This document shows, one piece after another, positions 14,469 to 23,700 of a stretch of DNA of 29,262 bases; position 1 is the stretch's first letter; each line of letters opens with the position of its first letter. This DNA comes from Pedobacter sp. GTDB lineage: Bacteria; Bacteroidota; Bacteroidia; Sphingobacteriales; Sphingobacteriaceae. Where the stretch lies: positions 1 through 29,262 of the forward strand of contig SEDG01000003.1 in NCBI GenBank assembly GCA_004295885.1, written 5' to 3'. The notes below the pieces were generated by a model that was not told the origin of the DNA, made no database searches, and saw nothing but the letters and a program-made list of their open reading frames with translations. Position numbers and translations under genes: made by a program.

Positions 14469-16820
14469 TTAATCCTTCAATAGGGTTATCCACCTTGGAC
14501 TGAAGGTTTGCCATTTACCGGCTTTATCTTTCAGGCTTAATATAAAATAGTACGTTCCTTCGTTTAGTCCCTCTCCACTCCAATTTTCTTGATATGCACC
14601 ATTGCTATGCCACACCTCATTACCCCATCTATTAAATATAGACAACTTGTTGGATGGATAGGCCCTAAGTCCAGGGAATTTAAGCACGTCATTCTTTCCA
14701 TCACCATCTGGCGTAATTACATTAGGCAAGCGTATGCCGAATATTTCTTTACTCACCGTGGATGTATTGTTGGCTAAATTCACATCTTGTTCTTTACTGC
14801 CCACCGTAGCCGTATTTACAATAACACCTGCCTCATCAGTTTTTACTTTTATGGTTAAGGTAACCGTTGCGCCAACGGCAAGATTCCCAATATTCCAGCT
14901 AATAGCCCTAGTTGAAGAATTATAGGTAGCCGTACCATAATTTGTTGAAGTTGAAACGTAGTTAAGTCCGGCGGGTAAAATGTCTGATGCAATTACTTCA
15001 GTACCTAAATTAACACCGATGTTTTTAACTTCTAACAAGTAATCAAACTCTTCACCAATAAATGTTGGCGTGATAACAGTAGTTTTCACAATACTCAAAT
15101 CTACCATCGCCGCATTAGGTACGGGAGTAACGGTACTTGAATTGTTTCCAGGAACTGGATCTATTTCTGCCCCCGCTATAACCGCTGTGTTTGCATAAGG
15201 ACCAGTACTGTTCACCTTTGCGGTAATACTCATGGTAGCCGATGCACCGTTTGCAAAATTACCTATAGTCCATGTTCCTGTTATACGATCAAAGGCACCA
15301 GTTGTGACAGTAGAACTGATGTAGGTGTAACCTGCAGGCAATAGATCTGTAACTTTAACATTTGTTGCATTGTTGGGGCCAGCATTATTGGCCGCTATGG
15401 TAAATACCACCTCAGTACCCATTGTTGGTGCCGCATTGTTAACCGTTTTTAGCACACCTAAATTAGCTTGGATCGCACCTGGCACTGGCGTTACAGTAGA
15501 ACTGTTATTGCCCGGATCTGGATCTGTCTCGCTACCCGTGATCGTGGCAGTGTTAGCATAAGTACCACTAGCGTTTACCGTCGCCGTAACTGTTAATGTT
15601 GCACTTGTCCCATTGGCTAAATTACCCACCGTCCAAATACCTGTGGCATTATTATAAGCACCGGTACTTACTGTTGAGCTGATGTACGTATAGCCAGTTG
15701 GCAACTGATCAGTTACTTTAACACCAGTGGCATCGGCAAGGCCATTATTTTTCACCACAATGGTAAAGGTTAAATTATTTCCTACCGTAGGTGTGGCATT
15801 ATTCACAGTTTTGGTGACCATTAAATCAGTACAGCTAACCGTTTGCTTGCTAAAATAAGCAGTGGCATCAATCGAAGTTGGGATTACAAAATTAGCCCCT
15901 GTATGTATACTTATTGGGCTTCCACCATTTGTTCCCGAACAGCTTTGCGACCAAATACCTGGCGTTAACTGCTGGCTAACAAAGGCTTGGGCATTGTTAA
16001 ACAAACTTTCATTTGTTCCCAAACCATTAGCATTGGCGGCAGAATTGTGTTGAAGCATCACAGTAGCGGTTCCTGCAAGTGCGCTTGTTATTTGCCAAGT
16101 TCTCAGCATTCCCTTTGTTGAAAAAGTGGTTTCAACTGCAGCACTCGCCGTGTAATCTTTAACCTGCACACTGATGCTTCTATTAGCAGCGGTATTGGTA
16201 ACCGTAGCCGGTGTATATTCGCCACTCGCTAAACTTACCGGATAAATAAATGCTCCATTTGTTGGAATACCCTCTTTATTAAGCACGCCAGTGCCATTGG
16301 TAACCACGTGTTTAGTAACATCATAATTAGCTAAACTTGCGTTAGGCGCTAAAACCAAGTTAAAATTGTTCAAGTAAATATCGCCCTTAGTAAATTTAAC
16401 CTGATTGGTAACTCTGGTATTTCCTAAAAGAGATAAACCATTTGTATTATCCAATTCTATATTTAATAAGGATGGATTATTACCACTGGTAAAACCACCA
16501 TTTAAGGTTTGCTGTAAAGGATAGCCTGGATAATTTGGGTTATTTTCTCTAAATATAATGGTACCTGTTCCTATCTGGTTATTACCTGGCAGGGCAATGA
16601 AAGTGGCTCCCGGATCTACCACCATATTCTTACCATAAAATATTCCTGTGGCCCCGTTTTCTATATAAACCACCGCATTAGGACCAAAAGTCACATCCCC
16701 ATACCAAGTTGTAGGTACGCCAGCGTTGATGTTAAAAGTGGTATTGATGTAGGTGGGCGCCTGGCTGTAGCCAACCACTGATAGGAGGGTAAACGCAACT
16801 ATGAACAGTAAATTCTTCAT
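14469..16820 (-). CDS. DUF11-repeat surface protein with T9SS type B signal
   Basis: 783 residues. The signal peptide is residues 1-19 (GYS|QAPTY). Residues 20-335 are a beta-rich region typical of Bacteroidota surface proteins (FNINAGVPTTWYGDVTFG; GTGVLNKEG; ATVTNTAANRSISVQVKD). Three DUF11 domains follow at about 336-452, 453-571 and 572-692. Each has the VTDxLPxGYTYISSTV-like core and an NTATI...DPxPGNNSSTV-like end; the third is more divergent. The last ~88 residues are the type B signal: LPNVITPDGDGKNDVL, LSIFNRWGNEVW, ENWSGEGLNEGTYYF. It should be exported by the T9SS and anchored or held at the surface. It has no PorP/SprF gene beside it, so it may rely on the copies at 3770 or 5437. 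Adhesion is the likely role; the ligand is unknown. Confidence 0.9.
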   Translation of the reverse strand: MKNLLFIVAFTLLSVVGYSQAPTYINTTFNINAGVPTTWYGDVTFGPNAVVYIENGATGIFYGKNMVVDPGATFIALPGNNQIGTGTIIFRENNPNYPGYPLQQTLNGGFTSGNNPSLLNIELDNTNGLSLLGNTRVTNQVKFTKGDIYLNNFNLVLAPNASLANYDVTKHVVTNGTGVLNKEGIPTNGAFIYPVSLASGEYTPATVTNTAANRSISVQVKDYTASAAVETTFSTKGMLRTWQITSALAGTATVMLQHNSAANANGLGTNESLFNNAQAFVSQQLTPGIWSQSCSGTNGGSPISIHTGANFVIPTSIDATAYFSKQTVSCTDLMVTKTVNNATPTVGNNLTFTIVVKNNGLADATGVKVTDQLPTGYTYISSTVSTGAYNNATGIWTVGNLANGTSATLTVTATVNASGTYANTATITGSETDPDPGNNSSTVTPVPGAIQANLGVLKTVNNAAPTMGTEVVFTIAANNAGPNNATNVKVTDLLPAGYTYISSTVTTGAFDRITGTWTIGNFANGASATMSITAKVNSTGPYANTAVIAGAEIDPVPGNNSSTVTPVPNAAMVDLSIVKTTVITPTFIGEEFDYLLEVKNIGVNLGTEVIASDILPAGLNYVSTSTNYGTATYNSSTRAISWNIGNLAVGATVTLTIKVKTDEAGVIVNTATVGSKEQDVNLANNTSTVSKEIFGIRLPNVITPDGDGKNDVLKFPGLRAYPSNKLSIFNRWGNEVWHSNGAYQENWSGEGLNEGTYYFILSLKDKAGKWQTFSPRWITLLKD

Positions 16821-16919
16821 TCTTTATTTTTTAAAACAGTACTATCGATTTAATTTTTTTGCAATCACCTTAACATATTTTTATGTTGAAATAATCACAC
16901 TCTTTTCTTGGGATATTTA

Positions 16920-17013
16920 AAAGTATAGGAGGCGAAATTTTTATAGATAAACCTCTAACGGGGCGAGTACTCAATCATCCCTAAAATTGTAATTCCCCTA
17001 CCTCCTACACTTT
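16920..17013 (-). promoter_or_regulatory. Inverted-repeat / G-tract element upstream of the DUF11 gene
   Basis: Arms AAAGTATAGGAGG (16920-16932) and CCTCCTACACTTT (17001-17013) pair over 13 bp with one G-U. In transcript orientation the first arm starts about 9 nt after the stop of the 180-aa gene. It is followed by TAGGGGAATTAC, then TTTTAGGGATGATTGAGTAC and CGCCCC, then the second arm and a short T4. It may be a long-loop terminator for the 180-aa unit, an operator for the DUF11 gene (start 16820), or both. The core TTAGGGATGATT is identical to that at 6363-6438. Confidence 0.5.
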
Positions 17014-17022
17014 ATGCCTAAT

Positions 17023-17565
17023 TTATTTCCAAAAATTCCAAAGTTTGCCATCAAACACCGCTAAGGATTTACTCACGGTGTCATAACACATCATCCCAGG
17101 ATATGGACCTTTTACCGTTAACTGCGGATTGGCAACATGAGGTAAAACCAAAGCCTTATTAGGAGACTCCAGCACTACAACCCCATCAACAGGACCATCT
17201 ACATAATTACCCAAGCCATCTACAATTTTGGTGGTACGCGAACCAATAATAGTTTGTTTTCCATTATCTACTGTTCCACTATAGGGTACAATCGCAGCAT
17301 TGCTGCCCACTCCAGATAAATTTATCCAAGTCCCGTTCTGGAACATTTTTACAATTTGAGCGGTTTTATCAAACAAAAACGTGCCATTGGCAGGAGAAGT
17401 TGGCATGGTTTCTACCGCAGGTAAGATAATACCTTTAGTGGTTCCAGCCGCAAAATCCAATAACGCCGACGGACTGCTTACTGTCCTTTTTTCAATCGCG
17501 GTTTGAGCGTTTACGTTTACCGAATAACAAATCGATAAAATGCTGAGTATGATTAATTTTTTCAT
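17023..17565 (-). CDS. Secreted 180-aa protein made of two fibre-type modules
   Basis: The signal peptide is residues 1-20 (NVNA|QTAIEK). The mature protein is essentially two copies of a module seen in its neighbours. Copy 1: SALLDFAAGTTKGIILP, then GTFLFD, then KMFQNGTWINL. Copy 2: VVVLESPNKALVLPHV, then PGMMCYDT, then LAVFDGKLWNFWK at the C-terminus. Similar KGLLxPR...GMxVYxT...YxGxxW segments are common in Bacteroidota tail-fibre-like and collagen-like surface proteins, but I know of no defined function. The gene starts 22 bp after the 957-aa protein, so it is probably the last gene of a three-gene operon. It may be a small partner or cap that pairs with the modules on the larger proteins; that is inference. 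No T9SS signal is visible. Confidence 0.75.
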   Translation of the reverse strand: MKKLIILSILSICYSVNVNAQTAIEKRTVSSPSALLDFAAGTTKGIILPAVETMPTSPANGTFLFDKTAQIVKMFQNGTWINLSGVGSNAAIVPYSGTVDNGKQTIIGSRTTKIVDGLGNYVDGPVDGVVVLESPNKALVLPHVANPQLTVKGPYPGMMCYDTVSKSLAVFDGKLWNFWK

Positions 17566-17587
17566 TTTCTATTTTCTATAAATTTTC

Positions 17588-17869
17588 TTAATTACAATCC
17601 TTAGCTAAACATTTCCAAACTGTACCGTTATATAGCTTGATACAAGCAGCAGAAATATCATAAACTAGCATCCCCTCTACTAGGTCTGCCGTAGGGATAT
17701 CGGTTACGCTTTTTACCCTGGTGATCACAAAGCCCTTGTTTTTTGATTCAATGGCCACAAAACCATTGGGTACATTGCCCGGCCATCCATTTGCAAAACC
17801 TGCCATATCAGAAATCCCTGTTTTGGTATAACTGTCTGGTGTACCAACAAGTGGAAACTTACCACATAA
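17588..17869 (-). repeat. Duplicated 93-residue C-terminal tail, copy in 957-aa gene
   Basis: This encodes the last 93 residues plus stop. It matches 20466-20747 at 87 of 93 residues and, by eye, about nine in ten bases, with most base changes silent. It contains the invariant VGTPDSY/IGTPDSY start, DMAGFANGWPGNVPNGF, the NKGFVITRVKS motif, and four cysteines (LCGK, AACIKL, WKCL, KDCN). Confidence 0.92.
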
Positions 17870-20461
17870 GGTGATGGTGATGGTTTGTGTTTGGCATAGC
17901 CCTGGGCTAGTACCGTTCACGCACACTTGGTAATTAACTACATATACGCCGCCATTAACCGTGCTCGCTATATCCACACCACCGGTTGTGGTGTTCAAGG
18001 TAATCCCTGCTGGCCAAGTTCCTGATTGGGAAACCACAACCTGCCCTGCCATTGTGCCAATTACTGGCACAATCGTATTTAATAAATCATTAACTAAAAT
18101 ATTTCCTGTTGTAAATGCCGTGCCGCTGTTGCCTGAATAGTTATCAGGGTTTAAAACCAACGTATAACAACTGCCATCTTTTAAATTTTTATCTATGGAA
18201 TTTCCTACACCTTGACCTACATTATTATTGCCACCATCCGCAGCCCCAGCTATGTTAACTAAGTCTGGGACACCGTTAGCATTTACAGAAGCAATATTAT
18301 TTGCATTTGCAGTTCCAGCAGCATCTGTTTTAATACTTCCAAGAGAATTCAAATGTGCAGAAGTTACATTTTCACCACCCTCTATTGCATCTGGGCAACC
18401 ATCGTTATCAGAATCTAAATCTAAATTATCTGGTATGAGATCACCATCGGTATCTCCTTGAAAACATAAAGCTTTAATATAAACTTCTGGCGTTTGTGAA
18501 GTAAACGTGTAAGCCGTACCATCGGCTCTTATCGCATTAAATGTAACTTCCACTCTTTTAACCAAAAATGGCGTGGTTACTTCAACAAGTTGATTGGCAG
18601 ATGCATCACCAGCATTTACTAAAGGATCTATTAATAAGCCATAAGATGAATTTTTGGTTAGTCCCTTTGCACCTCCAATATTTGCTGAGATGTAAGGTGT
18701 TAAGTCGGTAATTCTATTATTATTTTCATCATAATAATTTATTTTTAAGTATTCACGGTTATCTAAATCTGCAAACCATAGTTTCAAATTCGTTACAGGT
18801 AACGAAAATTGGTAAGTTATGGTAGATCCTTGAGAAGGTTCTAGCCCAGCAAATCCTACCCCTGCATCAGTATATGTTCCTACATTACCACCACTTTCAG
18901 TATATTGAATGGTTAATCCGGTATTAGTTAAACTTGCCGTTGGATTAGGATCAGTTGCGGTGGCAACGTTAGTAAGGCAGTTATAGTTTTCATTTGTATC
19001 TAAAATACCATCATTGTCATCATCCAGATCTGTAACATCTGGTACGCCATCATTATCATTATCAATAAATTTAATGCCATAGCGAAGACCGGTTACACTT
19101 GTTGTAGCCATGGTATAAGAAATAGTCCCATCATTGGCACCATCATTGGCATAAGGAGACACCCCTGTTTTGCTTTCTCCTACCGTGCTCCATCCTATTG
19201 GTAAAGCTTTTAAAGGCGGTGTTGCACCAATTGTTCCTGTATTTTTACTGAGCTCTAAACTGTAAGTATCTCCTTCTAACACAATACCTGTGGGGATGGT
19301 AAAAACACCGCTAGCATTTACAGTTGCTGAATATGTTAAATTACCCAAAGCATCAATTACATTTACATACAAACCGCCTGCATTCGTAACTACACCATTA
19401 ACATTAGTTGAGCCATCAGTATCATTAAATACTGTGCCTGTTATGCCTGGTTTTGCTAATGGAAGTACGGCATGCAAAATACTTATCAACGAATGTGTAG
19501 ACACATTTGAGGGTGTTGCCGATCTGGCGTAAGTTATACTGGCATTTCCTGAAGGCATAAACTGATAAGCCATTTGAGAAGCAAGACCATCAGGCTCATT
19601 TAATGGCGCAGGGGAACTTCCAGTAAAACCTGTACCTGTAGTATTTGGTTGGGTTACATTTAGAATATTTGTCCATCCCGGGGAAAGCAAGATGTTCTTG
19701 TCTTGGGTCATACCTGCATTTGCCAAGTATAGTATTTCATTGGCATTTCTACCTAATGGTATTGAAGCTGGCGCCAGCACCCCAGTTGTTGTAAGGATAT
19801 TGGCATCACTTGAAAATCCCATGATGTAATTGCTTGTTATAAAGGTAGGGTCTGTAGTTGATTGCGAGGCATTTTCAAAAACAGCAATATTAACAATCAC
19901 ATCATCTCCCGGATAAATCGGGTCTTTGATGGCAGAAAGGTCAAATGTTGTTGAACCTGTGGGTAATCCACCAGCATCACGAAACCTATACACATATAAA
20001 GCGGCACTAAAGTTAGCATTGGCAGGCACAATTGCACCTGTTGCCACAAAATAAGTACCATAGCTAGTCAATGTGCTAAACGAAAGAGGTGCAGTAGCTG
20101 GAGCATTGCCTGTCATTTTTAACCCGATATTAGCAAGGAATGAACCAGTTGATGGATAGTTATTACCTGTGCCATCATGATGTCTTTCAAAACATAAACT
20201 AATGATCATCAGTCTGTTTTTACCCGCAGGAATATTCCAGTTAAAACTTGCAGGTTTCCCACTTGCCCCAGCTCCCGAAGCCGTAACCGAGGTTGAGCCA
20301 ATTAGGGTTGGGAGTTGAGCTTGAGCAAAATCAGCCAGAGTGAGCATAACCACTGCCAAAACCAATGCAATAAGCCAAGTAAAAGCAGGTGTGCCCTTAA
20401 TTGCATTCATTGATTCTGTAGAGGTATAATTAGTCTTCATCTTTATCTTCAGCTTTCGCAT
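17588..20461 (-). CDS. 957-aa secreted surface protein with TSP3 repeats and four-Cys tail
   Basis: A hydrophobic export segment (about residues 27-48) ends at AQA|QLPTL. Starts at 20461, 20440 or 20410 are all possible; the first, 4 bp after the upstream stop, is given. Residues 50-350 are beta-rich with no family I recognise. An SdrD B-like module follows at about 355-465 (GITGTVFNDTDGS; YGIKFIDNDNDG). Two thrombospondin type 3-like calcium-binding stretches lie at about 465-492 (DNDNDGVPDVTDLDDDNDG) and 669-695, flanking a beta-sandwich module. The last ~285 residues parallel the upstream 1253-aa protein, ending in the NKG/GMLVYD/YNGTVW module and LAKDCN. There is no type A or type B T9SS signal, so its export and anchoring are unexplained. 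It is probably co-transcribed with its neighbours (4 bp and 22 bp). Confidence 0.82.
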   Translation of the reverse strand: MRKLKIKMKTNYTSTESMNAIKGTPAFTWLIALVLAVVMLTLADFAQAQLPTLIGSTSVTASGAGASGKPASFNWNIPAGKNRLMIISLCFERHHDGTGNNYPSTGSFLANIGLKMTGNAPATAPLSFSTLTSYGTYFVATGAIVPANANFSAALYVYRFRDAGGLPTGSTTFDLSAIKDPIYPGDDVIVNIAVFENASQSTTDPTFITSNYIMGFSSDANILTTTGVLAPASIPLGRNANEILYLANAGMTQDKNILLSPGWTNILNVTQPNTTGTGFTGSSPAPLNEPDGLASQMAYQFMPSGNASITYARSATPSNVSTHSLISILHAVLPLAKPGITGTVFNDTDGSTNVNGVVTNAGGLYVNVIDALGNLTYSATVNASGVFTIPTGIVLEGDTYSLELSKNTGTIGATPPLKALPIGWSTVGESKTGVSPYANDGANDGTISYTMATTSVTGLRYGIKFIDNDNDGVPDVTDLDDDNDGILDTNENYNCLTNVATATDPNPTASLTNTGLTIQYTESGGNVGTYTDAGVGFAGLEPSQGSTITYQFSLPVTNLKLWFADLDNREYLKINYYDENNNRITDLTPYISANIGGAKGLTKNSSYGLLIDPLVNAGDASANQLVEVTTPFLVKRVEVTFNAIRADGTAYTFTSQTPEVYIKALCFQGDTDGDLIPDNLDLDSDNDGCPDAIEGGENVTSAHLNSLGSIKTDAAGTANANNIASVNANGVPDLVNIAGAADGGNNNVGQGVGNSIDKNLKDGSCYTLVLNPDNYSGNSGTAFTTGNILVNDLLNTIVPVIGTMAGQVVVSQSGTWPAGITLNTTTGGVDIASTVNGGVYVVNYQVCVNGTSPGLCQTQTITITLCGKFPLVGTPDSYTKTGISDMAGFANGWPGNVPNGFVAIESKNKGFVITRVKSVTDIPTADLVEGMLVYDISAACIKLYNGTVWKCLAKDCN

Positions 20462-20465
20462 CCAG

Positions 20466-20747
20466 TTAATTACAATCCTTGGCTAAACATTTCCACGTAG
20501 TACCATTATATAGCTTGATACAAGCAGCAGAAATGTCATAAACCAGCATCCCTTCTACTAAATTTGCCGCTGGGATATCGGCTACACTTTTCACCCTGGT
20601 AATCACAAATCCCTTGTTTTTTGATTCAATGGCTACAAAACCATTGGGTACATTACCCGGCCAACCATTGGCAAAACCTGCCATATCAGAAATCCCTGTT
20701 TTGGTATAACTGTCTGGTGTGCCAATAAGTGGTAATTTTCCACACAG
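20466..20747 (-). repeat. Duplicated 93-residue C-terminal tail, copy in 1253-aa gene
   Basis: Partner of 17588-17869. Only six residues differ. Similarity continues upstream of the tail at a lower level (the NPDNYTG...FTTASILINDLL and GVGNSIDKNLKD blocks), back to the second TSP3 stretch. The tail is therefore the most conserved part of a larger shared C-terminal region. Confidence 0.92.
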
Positions 20748-23700
20748 CGTAATGGTTATGGTTTGTGTTTGGCAAGCTGATGGGCTAGTTCCATTAATAC
20801 AAGCCTGATAATTGACAACATAAATGCCGCTAGGTACAGTATTAGCCACATTAACGGCACCAGTTGTACTGTTTAAAGTAATACCCGCTGGCCAGGCACC
20901 TGATTGAGAAATGGTAACTTGCCCGGCAACCGTGCCAATTATAGGCACTGCGGTATCCAATAAATCATTAATTAATATGCTAGCTGTGGTAAATGCAGTT
21001 CCTGTAGACCCCGTATAATTATCCGGATTCAAAACCAATGTATAACAAACAGGGTCCTTCAAATTTTTGTCGATAGAGTTTCCTACACCCTGCCCAAGGT
21101 CGCTACCGATGTCTGCTGTGCCAGCTGTATTTACCAACACGGGAACTCCATTTGCATCTACAGCACCATTGATGCTTCCATCTGCCTTAAGTTGAGCAGT
21201 GGTTACATTTTCGTCGCCTTCTATTGCATCGGCACAGCCGTCACCATCCGAATCTAAATCTAAATAATCTGGCTTACCGTCGGTATCAGTATCCTTTTCA
21301 CAGTTTACAATACTAATCTTCCTAACAAAAACATCTCTTCCAGAACTTCCTAAAGTACCTGTTACCGTGGAAATGAATTCGATTGTTACGCTGGTGCCAG
21401 TGGGTGTAAAACCAATGCTTTCTCCCTGCACAGCAAAATTGATATCTACGCCAGAAGTTTTGCTATAATAACTCACACCATTTATGGTCACGCTTAAGGT
21501 ATTGGGATTAGTATTTAATAAACCCAATGCAAAGGCGTCAAATGTAAGCGCATAAGTTTTACCCGGTATAAGGCCATTTACAGTTTGCTTAATGGTGTGA
21601 ATGCCTGGATTGTCATTAGATGATTCTATCGCGATTCCTGAACTCGCAACCCAACCAGGAGCATTAGTTGTAGTCCTTGTCCAACCTGTAAAACTTACAC
21701 CTGGCCCATTAAATCCGTTGATAACTTTCTCTACAGGACCGCATTCATTGACGTCCAAAATCCCATCATTATCATCATCTAAATCGCAAAAATCAAAAAC
21801 ACCATCACCATCACTATCTATTAAGCCACAAACGCCAATTGGCTGACCACATAATGCACTATTCAATGTTACCGTAGCCAATCTGGTAACGCAATTACCC
21901 CAAGTTATTTTACAAGTGTAAACCCCATCGTTGGCTGCTAAATAAGCCGCAAAATCATAAAAACGGGTGTTAGAAAGTACCGTTCCAGCAGAATTTAGCC
22001 ATTGATATGTTGCACCGGCATATTCTGGCATTGACAAAGTGTATGGAGAACCAATGCATGGCTGCACATTATTATTCGTAGTTAAAACCCCCACGGTCTT
22101 AATTTGAACTGTTGTTGGAAAGTTACCACCACAGGCATCTTTTAAATTCACTTCATAGGTAGTATTTGCAATTAAATTATCTATCTGTAATGTCGAATTT
22201 GAAGTATTAATAACCGTGTAAGCAGCACTCGAACCCTGAACCCGATATTGCACGGTATAAGGAGCAACACCAGCTAAATTGAAAAAAGCTGAACCTGTGG
22301 TTAAAGGAGTACCAGTTCCACTTTCGCATATAACCCCAGTACTCGAGGTAATAGTTGGACCAGTAGTTGAATTTGTTAAGGTTACCGTGCTACCTGGTAT
22401 ATAATAAGCTGAATTACAGGCAACTACTTTTATCCTAGTGGTATAAGTACCGGCAGGAATATTCGTAAAATTTCCCAGCACATGGGTAGCCACAACAGTA
22501 CCTGATAAATTTAAAAGTTCAACAGTATTTTCATACGCTCCATTATAGACTTTATTTGAATTCACATTACCACCACCAGAACAAAAGGATACTGCAGTTG
22601 AGCTCAAGGATTGCTGTAAGATACCAGGCTCTGTTGCTAAAATAGTTAAGGGATAAAATTTTTCGACTCCGCAACTTTTCACGGAGATACTATACGTCCC
22701 TGGGGCCAAATTGGTCCATCCATAATATTGTCCATCAATAAGTGTAGCACTAACGCCAACGTTAGATGGCCCACTTACAATTTTTACCACGGCATTCGCT
22801 CTATCTGGTATGTAGCCGGAAAATTGAATAACAGCTTGTATAGTACCGGTAGTTATTAATGGCTGTAAAGGGTCACATCTCCAGTTAGTCAATTGATAAA
22901 TAGACAATGCTGGCGTGCCACTACTTACCGGACTGCTTACTGGTTTAGTTAATGATTCACCACACTGATCTGTCGCGGTTACGCTGTAAGCACCTAACGG
23001 AAGTCCCGTGAAGTTCGCAATACCATTAAAATCAACAACAACTGGGGCTCCTACCTGAACATTAGCAGCATTTTTTATAATTACAGAAACCGGAAATTTC
23101 CAATAAAATTGTTCTACAAAACTAGCAGAAATAGACATGGTTTCTGCAGCACCACAACCAGCATTACCGGCAGTAGCTAGAAAATCATTGAACTCAGGAT
23201 CCAGATTTGGTTGAGATAAATCATGGGTATAGCTCGTGGTTAAACCACAACCATTTGTCGTGGTTATATAATATCTATGACTTGGGGATTCCGTGTAAGT
23301 GATTCCATCAGCGGTATAAATCCCACTAAATAAGATGGCCCCAGATGCATTGGTATCCCTAATTTCCATTTTAATTCCCGGACTGGTGTAGTTACTCACA
23401 GATACATTAACACCCGTAGTTGCGCCTACCGCATACCAAGCATATATTTCTGCTTTTTTAGGGCTATTTGGTGCACAAATTTTTCGCGACCTCCAATAAA
23501 ACCTGATGGCCTCTAATGTAGGTGTTAACGTTTTAGTAAAGGTTTTGTAATTGCCACAAGCATCTTTAATCCTTATCTGATAGGTACCAAAGGCAGTGAC
23601 ATTTTTCGTATTATTGGTACTATAAACACTTGAAGCTTCTGGGTATGCAGGGTCGTTTGATAAAACAACTGAATATTGATAGGGCGCTGTTCCACCTGTA

